DNA of 64,000 nt. It comes from Janthinobacterium sp. 67. GTDB lineage: Bacteria > Pseudomonadota > Gammaproteobacteria > Burkholderiales > Burkholderiaceae_D. Position numbers and translations under genes: made by a program. Position 1 is the stretch's first letter. Each line of letters begins with the position of its first letter. The notes under the pieces were generated by a model. It made no database searches. It was not told the origin of the DNA and saw only the letters and a program-made list of their open reading frames with translations. Shown one piece after another: positions 1-7,965 of this stretch. The stretch is from contig NZ_PGES01000001.1 in assembly GCF_002797895.1 (NCBI RefSeq), positions 992,001-1,056,000 on the forward strand. Direction: 5' to 3'.

Positions 1-972
1 AATGCCCATCCGCGCGCCGCCAATTTCGCCATCGGCCTGTCGATTTTCACGATAGGCCTGGCAAAAAAGGTGCTGATCGCCGACAACCTGTCGCCGCTGG
101 CCATTCCCGTCTTCGCGGCCGGGGCCGAGCCGACCCTGATCGAAGCGTGGATCGGCGTGCTGGCCTACACCTTCCAGCTGTATTTCGACTTTTCCGGTTA
201 TTCCGACATGGCCATCGGCCTGTCGCGCCTGTTCGGCGTGAAATTGCCGCTGAACTTCAATTCGCCGTACAAGGCAGCCAACATCGCCGACTTCTGGCGC
301 CGCTGGCACATGACCTTGTCGCGTTTCCTGCGCGACTATTTATACATTCCCCTGGGCGGCAGCCGGCGCGGCGAAGCCATGCGCTACCGCAACCTGATGC
401 TGACCATGCTGCTGGGCGGCCTGTGGCATGGGGCCGGCTGGACCTTCGTCATCTGGGGCGGCTTGCACGGCCTGTACCTGGTGCTGCAGCAGGCGTGGCA
501 GCGGGTGTTGGGCGCGGCCCGGTCACGCTGGTGGCCCGCCTTGCTGACTTTTCTTGCCGTCATGCTGGCCTGGATCTTCTTCCGCGCGCCCGACGTGGCC
601 ACGGCCTGGGACATCACGGGCGCGCTGGTGGGGGCGAACGGCGTAAGCCTGCCGCGCGGCCTGGCCAGCCATGCAACCAGCCTGGCGCAGTGGGGCTTGC
701 ATCCCGCCTTCGGCGGCATCCGCTGGATCGAACTGGCCGGTCCCGGCCTGCCCGTGCTGCTGGTGGCGATGTTGCTGGCCTTCAAGGCGCCCAATACGCA
801 AGAAATATTCTTTCTCTACGAGCCCGCCATTGAAAGAATATTTCAGCCCGCGGGGCGCTGGGTTTTCAGCTGGCGGCCCACCTCGCGCTGGAGCGTGGGT
901 CTGGCCGCGCTGTTCGTCGCCTGCGTTTTCGGCATGAACCGGGTCACCGAGTTTCTCTATTTCCAGTTCTGA
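1..972 (+). CDS. MBOAT-family O-acyltransferase (AlgI-like), 5'-truncated by window edge
   Basis: The reading frame is open from base 1, so the N-terminal half lies outside the window. The visible 323 residues contain the AlgI/DltB-type signature: a GLAKKVLIADN block, the FWRRWHMTLSRFLRDYLYIPLGG loop, and LWHGAGWTFVIWGGLHG, whose His is the conserved MBOAT catalytic residue. Several hydrophobic helices follow. Family members transfer acyl (usually acetyl) groups across the inner membrane onto exported polysaccharide. The two SGNH-like genes immediately downstream (2 bp gap) fit the AlgI-AlgJ/AlgX or DltB-DltD pattern of an MBOAT channel with a periplasmic partner. The polymer that is acylated is not known; the XrtA polysaccharide made by the genes from 9 kb onward is an attractive candidate. 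Confidence 0.92.
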   Translation, partial: NAHPRAANFAIGLSIFTIGLAKKVLIADNLSPLAIPVFAAGAEPTLIEAWIGVLAYTFQLYFDFSGYSDMAIGLSRLFGVKLPLNFNSPYKAANIADFWRRWHMTLSRFLRDYLYIPLGGSRRGEAMRYRNLMLTMLLGGLWHGAGWTFVIWGGLHGLYLVLQQAWQRVLGAARSRWWPALLTFLAVMLAWIFFRAPDVATAWDITGALVGANGVSLPRGLASHATSLAQWGLHPAFGGIRWIELAGPGLPVLLVAMLLAFKAPNTQEIFFLYEPAIERIFQPAGRWVFSWRPTSRWSVGLAALFVACVFGMNRVTEFLYFQF

Positions 973-974
973 CC

Positions 975-2165
975 ATGGATACCGCCGGCCGCCGCTATCT
1001 TGTCTGCTTTCTCGCCTGCGTGTTCCTCGTGCTGGGCGGCATCTCGTTGCTGAACTACCACGTCGATCCCTACCTGCTGCACCAGTGGGACAGTCCCTTG
1101 TTGCAGCGCCCGCGCCAGCTCAATGAAAAGCTCGGCGCCTGGGCCAAGACCTATGCCGTGGCGCGCTACCGGCCCGCCGTCATCTACATCGGCAATTCGC
1201 GCACGGAACTGGGCCTGCCGACGGGCGTGCGCGCCATGTTCGGCGGCAAGAGCGTCTTCAACAGCGCCGTGTCCGGCGCCTCGATCGGCGACGCCATCCG
1301 CCTGGCCGAGCATGCGGCCAGGGTCAGCCGCGTCGAGACCATGGTGTGGGGCATCGACGCGCCCACGTTTTCCCTGGACATGGGCGCGGCGCGCGTGGAA
1401 GACAGCCTGACGGGCGGCGGACACGGCTTTTTCGCCCGGCGCGCCCTCGTCAACCTGAAGCGCGGCCTGACCCTGGACATGACGGAGGACAGCGTGCGCA
1501 TCCTGACCGGCAATGCCGGCGATACCTGCCGCTCCAACCTGGCCTTGTATGGCCAGCGCGACGAGACGTGCACGATCAAGGGCATACGGCACTGGCTGGG
1601 GACGGCGGACGCCATTCCCGTGCGGCTGCAGGAATTTGGCGATGGCATGGGGCCGACGCCGCCATCGACACCGGCGCTTGACGCCAGCATAGGCAAGCTG
1701 TGCCGGAGCGGCCTGCGCCTGCGCATGTACATCAATCCCACGCACGCGCTGACCTTGTACGCGCTGCACTGGCGCGGCAAGTGGGACGCCATGCAAGGCT
1801 GGCAGCGCGGCCTGGTGCGGATCGCCGAGCGCCACCGCCAGCAGGGCTGCGACGTGCGCCTGTACGATTTTTCCGGCTTTAACAGCATCACGACGGAAGC
1901 GACGCCGCTCGTCAGCGGCAAGCCCGACATGCATTATTACTGGGAAGTGTCGCACTACCGGGACAACGTGGGTCGTTTGATCCTGGCGCGCCTGTTTGGC
2001 GGCGACACGCCGCCGCCGGCCGATTTCGGCGTGGAGCTGACGCCAGCCAACATCGACGCCCACCATGCGGCCACGCGGGCCGCGCGCGACCGCTATCGCG
2101 TGGAACATGCGCGCGAAACGGCCTATACGCAGCGGGTGCTGGACGGGCCGCTGATCCGGCGTTGA
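975..2165 (+). CDS. Membrane-anchored SGNH-hydrolase-like partner of the MBOAT acyltransferase, copy 1
   Basis: A 396-residue protein with one N-terminal membrane helix (about residues 8-25) and a large extracytoplasmic domain. A GNSR motif at residues 73-76 sits where the SGNH nucleophile block is expected, and a WEVSHYRDNVG motif near residue 327 could supply the catalytic His/Asp, as in DltD and AlgJ/AlgX proteins. The start ATG lies 2 bp after the MBOAT stop, so it should be co-translated with it. No specific family name is recognised and the catalytic role is inferred only from motif position and context. It is followed by a close paralogue, so the pair arose by local duplication. Confidence 0.75.
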   Translation: MDTAGRRYLVCFLACVFLVLGGISLLNYHVDPYLLHQWDSPLLQRPRQLNEKLGAWAKTYAVARYRPAVIYIGNSRTELGLPTGVRAMFGGKSVFNSAVSGASIGDAIRLAEHAARVSRVETMVWGIDAPTFSLDMGAARVEDSLTGGGHGFFARRALVNLKRGLTLDMTEDSVRILTGNAGDTCRSNLALYGQRDETCTIKGIRHWLGTADAIPVRLQEFGDGMGPTPPSTPALDASIGKLCRSGLRLRMYINPTHALTLYALHWRGKWDAMQGWQRGLVRIAERHRQQGCDVRLYDFSGFNSITTEATPLVSGKPDMHYYWEVSHYRDNVGRLILARLFGGDTPPPADFGVELTPANIDAHHAATRAARDRYRVEHARETAYTQRVLDGPLIRR

Positions 2166-2209
2166 TGCAAAGCGCCACATACGCCATTTTTCTACTTCCA
2201 ATGCCGACC

Positions 2210-3403
2210 ATGGATACCAACGCCCGCCGCTACCTCGCCATCTTCCTTGCCTGCGCGCTGGCCGCGCTGGCCCTCGTTTCCGTCGTCAATTACCACGTCG
2301 ATCCCTACTTACTGCACCAGTGGGACAGCCCGCTGCTGCAGCGCTTGCGGCCGACGACCGAAAAACTCAGCGTGTGGAGCAAGACGTATGCGGTGGCGCG
2401 CTACCGGCCTGCCATCGTGTATATCGGCAATTCGCGCACGGAAATGGGCTTGCCGGTGAGCAGCATGCGTACTTTGTTTGATGGCAAGAGCGTGTTCAAC
2501 AGCGCCGTCTCGGGCGCCTCCATCGGCGAGGCCATCCGCCTGGCCGAACACGCGGCCAGGGTCAGCCATGTCGACACCATGGTGTGGGGCATCGACGCGC
2601 CCTCGTTCTCGCTGGAACTGGGCTCGGCCGGCGTGGAGCCGGGCTTGACGGATCCCGGCCCCGCGTTTTTCGCGCGGCGCGCCTTGCTCAACATCAAGCG
2701 TGGCCTGACTGTCGACATGACCCAGGACAGCTGGCGCATCCTCAACGGTACCTATAACGGCGTCTGTCTGTCCAGCCTGGCCCTGTACGGCCAGCGCGAC
2801 GAGACCTGCCTCACCAGCCGCAACCGTACTTGGACCGGCACGGCGCGCGCGTTCACGCCGCGCCTGCAGGAGTTCGGTGACGGCCTGGGCCCGACGGCGT
2901 CCGCGCTGCAGGCTTTCGATGCCAGCGTTGGAAAAATCTGCCGGGGCGGCACGCGCTTGCGCCTGTACATCAATCCCACGCACGCGCTCACGCTCGACGC
3001 CCTGTACTGGCGCGGCAAGTGGGGCGCCATGGAATCCTGGCAGCGCGACCTGGCGCGGATGACCGGGCGCTACCGCAGCCAGGGCTGCGACGTGCGCCTG
3101 GTTGATTTTTCCGGCTTTAACAGCATCACCAGCGAGCCTATCCCGCAAGTGACGGGGAAACGCGCGATGCGCTATTACTGGGAAGCATCGCACTACCGCG
3201 ACAATGTGGGCCGCTTCATCCTGGCGCGCCTGTTCGGCGGCCCAGAGCAGCCGCCGGCGGACTTCGGCGCCGAGCTGACGGAAACCAGCATCGCGGCCCA
3301 CCAGGCGGCCATGCGCGCCGCGCGCGAGCGCTACCACACGCAGCACGCGGAGGAAACGGCGTATCTGCGCCACGTGCTGACCTTGCCGCGCGAACCCAAA
3401 TAG
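2210..3403 (+). CDS. Membrane-anchored SGNH-hydrolase-like partner of the MBOAT acyltransferase, copy 2
   Basis: A 397-residue paralogue of the preceding gene, colinear throughout: the same N-terminal helix, GNSRTEMGL block, FNSAVSGASIGEAIRLAEHA block and WEASHYRDNVGR block. The start at 2210 is chosen because it aligns with the first residue of copy 1; an upstream TTG/ATG (2162/2165) overlapping the copy 1 stop would add a non-homologous stretch. The 23 bases before the start resemble the 3' end of the MBOAT gene, marking the left boundary of the duplication. Divergence is concentrated in the middle of the protein (about residues 130-240), which could mean different acceptor or partner specificity. 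Confidence 0.75.
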   Translation: MDTNARRYLAIFLACALAALALVSVVNYHVDPYLLHQWDSPLLQRLRPTTEKLSVWSKTYAVARYRPAIVYIGNSRTEMGLPVSSMRTLFDGKSVFNSAVSGASIGEAIRLAEHAARVSHVDTMVWGIDAPSFSLELGSAGVEPGLTDPGPAFFARRALLNIKRGLTVDMTQDSWRILNGTYNGVCLSSLALYGQRDETCLTSRNRTWTGTARAFTPRLQEFGDGLGPTASALQAFDASVGKICRGGTRLRLYINPTHALTLDALYWRGKWGAMESWQRDLARMTGRYRSQGCDVRLVDFSGFNSITSEPIPQVTGKRAMRYYWEASHYRDNVGRFILARLFGGPEQPPADFGAELTETSIAAHQAAMRAARERYHTQHAEETAYLRHVLTLPREPK

Positions 3404-3490
3404 GCGGCCAGGCAAGCCAGGCGTACGCCGTGGGGCAGGGCGCTTGCGCTATGATGGTGTTTTGCCATCCAGCAAGTTCCAGGACGCCCC

Positions 3491-4495
3491 ATGAAAATCG
3501 CCTTCTTTGCCAGCCAGCCCTACGACCGCCGCTTCTTCGATGAAGCCTTGCCGTCCCAACCCGACGCCGCCGGCATTGAACTGGTCTACCACAGCGCCTT
3601 GCTGAGCCAGGAAACCGTGGTCCTGGCGCAAGGCGCGGACGCCGTCTGCGTTTTCGTCAACGACGTGCTCGACGCGCCCGTGTTGCAAGCCCTGCACGGC
3701 TACGGCGTGCGCGCCATTGTGCTGCGCTGCGCCGGCTACAACAACCTCGACCTGGAAGCGGCCAGGCGCCTGGGCCTGTTCGTGGCCCGCGTGCCCGCGT
3801 ACTCGCCGGAAGCCGTGGCCGAATACACGCTGGCCCTCGTGCAAACCCTGAACCGCCACACGCACCGCGCCTACGCCCGCGTGCGCGAAGGCAATTTCTC
3901 GCTCGATGGCTTGCTGGGCGCCACTTTGCACGGCAAGACGGTGGGTATCGTCGGCACGGGCAAGATCGGCCTGGCCACGGCGCGCATTTTCAAGGGTTTC
4001 GGCTGCACGGTGCTGGGCCACGACCCGTATCCGGCGCCCGCGTTCGCGCAACTGGGCACGATGGTGGAACTGCCGCAGCTGCTGGCCGAATCCGACATCG
4101 TTTCGCTGCATTGCCCTTTGATGGAAGGTACGCGCCACATGATCAGCGAAGAAACCTTGCCGCTGATGAAGAAGGGCGCCATGCTGGTGAATACGTCGCG
4201 CGGCGGCCTGATCGACACGGGCGCCGTCATCGAGGCATTGAAATCGCGCCAGCTGGGTTCCCTGGCCATCGACGTGTATGAACAGGAAAGCAATCTGTTC
4301 TTCCAGGACCGCTCGTCGGACATCATCGACGACGACATCTTCCAGCGCCTGATGACGTTCCCCAACGTGCTCGTGACGGGCCACCAGGGATTTTTCACCA
4401 GCGAAGCGCTGCGCGAGATCGCCGCCATCACGTATCACAACCTGCAATGCTTCCGCCAGGGCAAGCAATGCGAGAACAGCGTACTAGCTGGCTGA
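3491..4495 (+). CDS. ldhA: Fermentative D-lactate dehydrogenase (2-hydroxyacid dehydrogenase family)
   Basis: A 334-residue cytoplasmic NAD-dependent enzyme reducing pyruvate to D-lactate. It is colinear with E. coli LdhA (329 aa): the N-terminus (MKIAFFASQPYDRRFFDEA), AVCVFVND, the substrate-loop LRCAGYNNLDL, the Rossmann GTGKIG motif, LHCPLMEGTRHMI, the catalytic-Arg segment NTSRGGLID, the Glu region IDVYEQE, and the His block VTGHQGFFTSEAL. The LdhA-type insertion (NLFFQDRSSDIIDDD) separates it from glycerate or formate dehydrogenases. A TATGAT hexamer at 3450-3455 could be its -10 box. Its 3' end overlaps the convergent TfoX-domain gene by 12 bp. Confidence 0.93.
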   Translation: MKIAFFASQPYDRRFFDEALPSQPDAAGIELVYHSALLSQETVVLAQGADAVCVFVNDVLDAPVLQALHGYGVRAIVLRCAGYNNLDLEAARRLGLFVARVPAYSPEAVAEYTLALVQTLNRHTHRAYARVREGNFSLDGLLGATLHGKTVGIVGTGKIGLATARIFKGFGCTVLGHDPYPAPAFAQLGTMVELPQLLAESDIVSLHCPLMEGTRHMISEETLPLMKKGAMLVNTSRGGLIDTGAVIEALKSRQLGSLAIDVYEQESNLFFQDRSSDIIDDDIFQRLMTFPNVLVTGHQGFFTSEALREIAAITYHNLQCFRQGKQCENSVLAG

Positions 4496-4846
4496 TGCCG
4501 GTTTTTTGGGCTTGGGCGGCGGCTTGGGTTTCGGCAGCGGCAAGGCGTCCGCCGTGCGCTGCGCCAGCTGGCCCAGCCAGTCGCGCTCGTCCCACAGCCC
4601 GCCATCGATGAGGAAGTACGGCTTGGCTTGCGGATAGGGCGGCGCTTCCTGCAGCGTGCCTTGCGCGCTGATCCAGGCGCGGCCCGCGTCCGTCGGCTTG
4701 ATGAAGAGCTGGTCGTCGGCGATGATGGCGAACATCTTGCCGTCGCAATACAGGCCATATTCCCCGAACATTTTTTTCGCGCTGACGCTGCCTGCGCCCG
4801 CCATCTGGTCGAGCAAAAAATCCACCGTGCCTTGCTGTGATGCCAT
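4484..4846 (-). CDS. TfoX N-terminal-domain protein
   Basis: A 120-residue protein matching the TfoX N-terminal domain: FLLDQMAGAGSVSAKKMFGEYGLYCDGKMFAII, then a FIKPTDAG segment. It ends in a Pro/Lys-rich tail. The start at 4846 is supported by a GGAGG ribosome-binding site 5-6 bases upstream; a longer open frame extends further but has no homologous character. TfoX (Sxy) is a competence co-regulator with CRP in gammaproteobacteria. Stand-alone N-domain proteins like this one are common in other bacteria and their role is unknown, so no competence function is claimed. It converges with and overlaps ldhA by 12 bp. Confidence 0.85.
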   Translation of the reverse strand: MASQQGTVDFLLDQMAGAGSVSAKKMFGEYGLYCDGKMFAIIADDQLFIKPTDAGRAWISAQGTLQEAPPYPQAKPYFLIDGGLWDERDWLGQLAQRTADALPLPKPKPPPKPKKPASAS

Positions 4847-4942
4847 GTCGTCCTCCGTGTGAAGGAATAGTGTAGCGCACTGGCCAGGATGGGCGGGCGC
4901 GGCTACACTACGGCCATTGATTTTTTCGCATGACTTCATTCC

Positions 4943-5176
4943 ATGACACCCGAGCATATCATTCACCGCGGCATCACCATCACCACCCTGACGGCTGACC
5001 AATCTGTCGAAATCCACTGCGCGCCGGGCCACACGGCCATCCGCGAACAGGGCGACGGCTGGTGGCTGTATTTTGTCGACGAAGACGGCAAGGTCGACGG
5101 CTACGACACCCCGTTTGCCAGCCACGCCGAAGCGCTGTGGGCGGCCAAGGCCGCAGCCGAGTTCAGCGCGCAATGA
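4943..5176 (+). CDS. Small hypothetical protein
   Basis: A 77-residue acidic protein (residues include GDGWWLYFVDEDGKVDGYD) with no membrane segment and no family I recognise. Its stop overlaps the start of the following MepB-like gene by 3 bp, so the two are probably co-translated. Codon use is GC-rich like the rest of the chromosome. No strong Shine-Dalgarno sequence is visible before the ATG. Confidence 0.6.
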   Translation: MTPEHIIHRGITITTLTADQSVEIHCAPGHTAIREQGDGWWLYFVDEDGKVDGYDTPFASHAEALWAAKAAAEFSAQ

Positions 5177-5634
5177 AGGGCGGTCCCTGGGCCTTCCTGG
5201 GCTTGCCGCAAGCGCCCGTGCCGGAAGCGGAAAGCGCGGACTACGGCGCTTGCCGCGCCGAACTGCACGGCAAGCGCCTGGTCTTGCGCGCGGCGAAAAC
5301 CACGCCGACGAAAACCGGCCAGTTCGTCACCATCTGGAAGCGCCCCCATCCCGACGCCGAGATCGCCCCGCTCGATGAAGCCGATCCCGTCGACGTCGTC
5401 ATCATCGCCGTCAGCGATGGCGCGCGGCACGGTTTCTTCATTTTTCCGCGCAAGGTACTGCTGGAGCGAGGTGTGATGTCGCGCGCCGGAGCCGGAGGCA
5501 AGCGCGCGCTGCGCGTGTATCCGCCGTGGTGTGCGCCTGAATCTGTCCAGGCACAGCGCACGCAGCGGTGGCAGGCTGCCTGTTTTGTGGCGGCGGGGGA
5601 TCAGCGAAGGTTGGAACAGATGTTCAGAGAGTAA
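5173..5634 (+). CDS. MepB-family protein
   Basis: A 153-residue protein resembling the MepB family: YGACRAELHGKRLVLRAAKTTPTKTGQFVTIWKRP, followed by FFIFPRKVLLERGVMS and GGKRALRVYPPW. MepB is known as a small protein in the staphylococcal mepRAB multidrug operon, but its biochemical role is not defined and most homologues are outside that context. Translationally coupled to the upstream 77-residue gene. A perfect palindrome (AGAGTAATTACTCT, 5628-5641) followed by Ts covers its stop codon and might act as a weak terminator. Confidence 0.75.
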   Translation: MKGGPWAFLGLPQAPVPEAESADYGACRAELHGKRLVLRAAKTTPTKTGQFVTIWKRPHPDAEIAPLDEADPVDVVIIAVSDGARHGFFIFPRKVLLERGVMSRAGAGGKRALRVYPPWCAPESVQAQRTQRWQAACFVAAGDQRRLEQMFRE

Positions 5635-5854
5635 TTACTCTTTTCTCCCTGGCATTTGTCTGTGCATTAATGCGTGTCAAAATGCTGTACAAGACCCCTT
5701 ACTTGCTCTGAAAGCAACAACCTCGTACACTGAGCTATTCTGACCGTCCGCGATCGGCCGCGACCGGACGATCAAGCGTACCCGTGTGCTGGATCGGCAG
5801 CTATGCAGCTGCCCGAACGGTCCTGAATATTTTGTCTGAACTTACAGTCCCACC

Positions 5855-6409
5855 ATGACGCTTTCCGAATTTCTCGCCGCCGTTCGCCGGCCATACATCG
5901 ACACCCTTGCACGGGTCGCCACTCAGGTTGTATCGCATGTGGAGCCGGCATACAGGCAAAGTGATGGCTCGCTGGCCGTCGACGGCTTGCTTGGCCTTCC
6001 TTGCAGAGCCGACGTCATCCCGATGGAGGGGATCAATGCGGGCCAAGCGATTCAAGTCGACTCCGAGACCCAGTTGACCTTTGCGGCAGTCACTTTTGCG
6101 TCGGGTGCCGGTGAAGTGGTTCTTTCACCATTCGTTTGGGACTGGACGCCACTCGAAGTGCTTGGCCTGAGCCAAGAGGCCGTTTCAAACGTCTTTCAGG
6201 CGTGGTTCCTGAAGTGGTTTGATACCGACGACGAAAATGTAGCTAACGAAGAAGGCCTTTTCGGCGTCGTACATTTCATGTCTGAGCTGGAACCGACAAA
6301 AGAGGGTTGGAGAGTGACGCTTGATCTTGGCTCGTCGCCGGTGAGCGCAGTAGAAGATTTCTTGTTCCGCATATTGGATGCCGGCGCATCGCAAGTGCGT
6401 ATCGGCTGA
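5855..6409 (+). CDS. Hypothetical protein, first of an AT-richer gene run
   Basis: A 184-residue soluble acidic protein with no motif I can assign. The central part (QLTFAAVTFASGAGEVVLSPFVWDW) looks like beta structure, and the C-terminal half is rich in Asp/Glu. Size, acidity and isolated position resemble immunity-type proteins of polymorphic toxin systems, but nothing in the sequence proves this. No convincing Shine-Dalgarno site precedes the ATG. The preceding 220 bases (5635-5854) hold no gene that I can support. Confidence 0.6.
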   Translation: MTLSEFLAAVRRPYIDTLARVATQVVSHVEPAYRQSDGSLAVDGLLGLPCRADVIPMEGINAGQAIQVDSETQLTFAAVTFASGAGEVVLSPFVWDWTPLEVLGLSQEAVSNVFQAWFLKWFDTDDENVANEEGLFGVVHFMSELEPTKEGWRVTLDLGSSPVSAVEDFLFRILDAGASQVRIG

Positions 6410-6645
6410 CCCGCCGTCAACCGAACGTCTTGGCGAACCACAAGCCCGATTCTTTTGTCGAGTGTTTTTCCCGTAAATGTCGATGATCGGGGAGAGCGCC
6501 TTGAGCAGCGAATGCCAGCTTTGCGACGACAGAACGGATTAACTGTTCATTGGCTTTGGAGGGAAACCTGCCAATGATGGCAACCGGCCATTTCCGGACG
6601 CTCATGTCGCGCGGCGTACCTATCAATATGGAGAAATGCAATAGA

Positions 6646-7176
6646 ATGGTTCATTCAAAAATTGTGAGCTGTTATGACGGTTCGCCCAACCTTGAGGGCC
6701 GTACGATTCGGGCGTTCCATTCAGAGTACAGTTTCGCAGCACTTCGGCTCGACAACAATGAGGTTATAAGTTTCGCTGTTGAAGAAGTCACGGTAGGTAA
6801 ATGGTTTGAGGTATTCCCAATTTGCCTCTATACGTTAGCTCGGAACCACTCCTTCTCATGGAGCGAGTTTGAAACACCCTTTACCGTAATGTCCAGCGAA
6901 TTGTTATGGCGTGAGGAGTGGCTGGAGTCTGCGTTGGACACTTCGACTTTCATGGGTTCTGGACCGCACTCTGTCCAGTTTGCGGACGTGCTCGGAGCCG
7001 CCCCGAAATCGCATGCCAATGTGGTAAAGGTGCTGGCCGGAGTTAGGTTAATTGAGCAAAATGGGCGCGTTCTAGCCGTATGCAGCTCGAACAACACACC
7101 GTTCAAAATCGACCTGGAAACGGAAAAGATAAAAATTGAACAAGTGATGCAGTCCCATACATCCGAGAAATTTTGA
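6646..7176 (+). CDS. Hypothetical protein, AT-rich orphan
   Basis: The frame is open from 6550, but the first 30 codons run antisense to a protein-like fragment. The ATG at 6646 follows an AT-rich stretch with a GGAG 12-13 bases upstream, so I prefer the shorter 176-residue form; starts at 6628 or 6550 are possible. The protein is soluble and of unknown family, with a Ser/Phe-rich centre and a charged C-terminus (KIDLETEKIKIEQVMQ). Immediately after its stop lies one copy of the repeated motif described at 7181-7207. Codon use is much less GC-biased than in the flanking genes. Confidence 0.5.
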   Translation: MVHSKIVSCYDGSPNLEGRTIRAFHSEYSFAALRLDNNEVISFAVEEVTVGKWFEVFPICLYTLARNHSFSWSEFETPFTVMSSELLWREEWLESALDTSTFMGSGPHSVQFADVLGAAPKSHANVVKVLAGVRLIEQNGRVLAVCSSNNTPFKIDLETEKIKIEQVMQSHTSEKF

Positions 7177-7180
7177 CAGC

Positions 7181-7207
7181 TTTCGGCCAGTAGCAGACAT
7201 TCGGCAG
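7181..7207 (+). repeat. Intergenic repeat copy 1 (TTCGGCCAGWAGCRGAC motif)
   Basis: TTCGGCCAGTAGCAGACATTC begins a few bases after the stop of the 6646-7176 gene. It shares 17 of 19 positions (TTCGGCCAGWAGCRGAC core, then a WWTC tail) with copy 2 at 7599-7623, also directly after an orphan gene. Neither copy has open coding potential. Confidence 0.6.
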
Positions 7208-7240
7208 AACTAAGCGTCAGCCACTATAAGATAAAGCGGA

Positions 7241-7576
7241 ATGCGATTAGCAGCACATTACTATGTAGAGTTCGAGACCTTAGGGAAAAAGCCAACTCAA
7301 TTGGAGTTCAGGTCCCTTAGCGAGGATGATGTTCTGACGTTCTCGATTGTCAATCTGAAGCCTGAATCGGGCCTTTTTGTCGCGTGCCTCGGCGACGGCA
7401 TCGACTATGGCAATTTTACAATTAACGTAGATGCACAAGGCCGAGCCGCGGTACAAGCACACGAGCATCGAGGGTTTTTTGTGGATGGATTGACCGTCGA
7501 GACTGCAATAAATGCACTGAAGTACTGGTTGCCGCTGCAGGTGAGAAAACCTGAAATCCAGTGGATGGGCCAATGA
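7241..7576 (+). CDS. Hypothetical protein, small AT-rich orphan
   Basis: A 111-residue soluble protein (begins MRLAAHYYVEFETLGKKPTQ, ends in PLQVRKPEIQWMGQ) of no recognised family. It lies between the two copies of the intergenic repeat, an arrangement of one gene per repeat unit. Its base composition matches the neighbouring orphan genes rather than the chromosome. Confidence 0.55.
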   Translation: MRLAAHYYVEFETLGKKPTQLEFRSLSEDDVLTFSIVNLKPESGLFVACLGDGIDYGNFTINVDAQGRAAVQAHEHRGFFVDGLTVETAINALKYWLPLQVRKPEIQWMGQ

Positions 7577-7598
7577 TTCATCACTAAATTTAGGCGGC

Positions 7599-7623
7599 AT
7601 TCGGCCAGAAGCGGACTATCCGT
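7599..7623 (+). repeat. Intergenic repeat copy 2
   Basis: ATTCGGCCAGAAGCGGACTATC, following the stop of the 111-residue gene. It is nearly the same as copy 1 at 7181-7207. A more distant, partly inverted relative (CTGGCCGCTTTGCGG) occurs at about 8460 after the 7966-8436 gene. Confidence 0.6.
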
Positions 7624-7684
7624 TGGCAATTATTTAAATAAGAAAACATGCACCCACCGTGGAATTTTACCTTTTAGTTTAGGA

Positions 7685-7873
7685 ATGAAAAAATTTCCAA
7701 GGAGAAAAGCTGTGGACCATAAGAAAAACAGCAGATTTACACTAAAAGATGTCTTGATAAAAACCAATGCTCAGCGTCTTTCTGAGGCGCCAAAAAGCGA
7801 GAAAATTATTCATTATGTTTTTGTTTTTGGCATTGTGATTGTTATAGTGGCCTCTCTTATTTTTATGGATTGA
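7685..7873 (+). CDS. Small single-pass membrane protein, unknown
   Basis: A 62-residue protein with a very basic N-terminus (MKKFPRRKAVDHKKNSR) and one C-terminal transmembrane helix (residues about 43-60, HYVFVFGIVIVIVASLIF). Strikingly AT-rich for this genome. No recognised family. It could be a tail-anchored protein; the topology would leave the basic part in the cytoplasm. Confidence 0.5.
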   Translation: MKKFPRRKAVDHKKNSRFTLKDVLIKTNAQRLSEAPKSEKIIHYVFVFGIVIVIVASLIFMD

Positions 7874-7965
7874 TTTTTACTCATATACTCTATGGTAATT
7901 AATGCCGCAGCATTGCAGTTTAAAGAGTGGCACAAGAAAATAATATTTTATATTTTGGAAACACG

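Noticed and set aside
5690..5760. Possible tRNA-like segment in the gap before the orphan genes
   Set aside because: No complete cloverleaf or acceptor stem ending in CCA could be formed.
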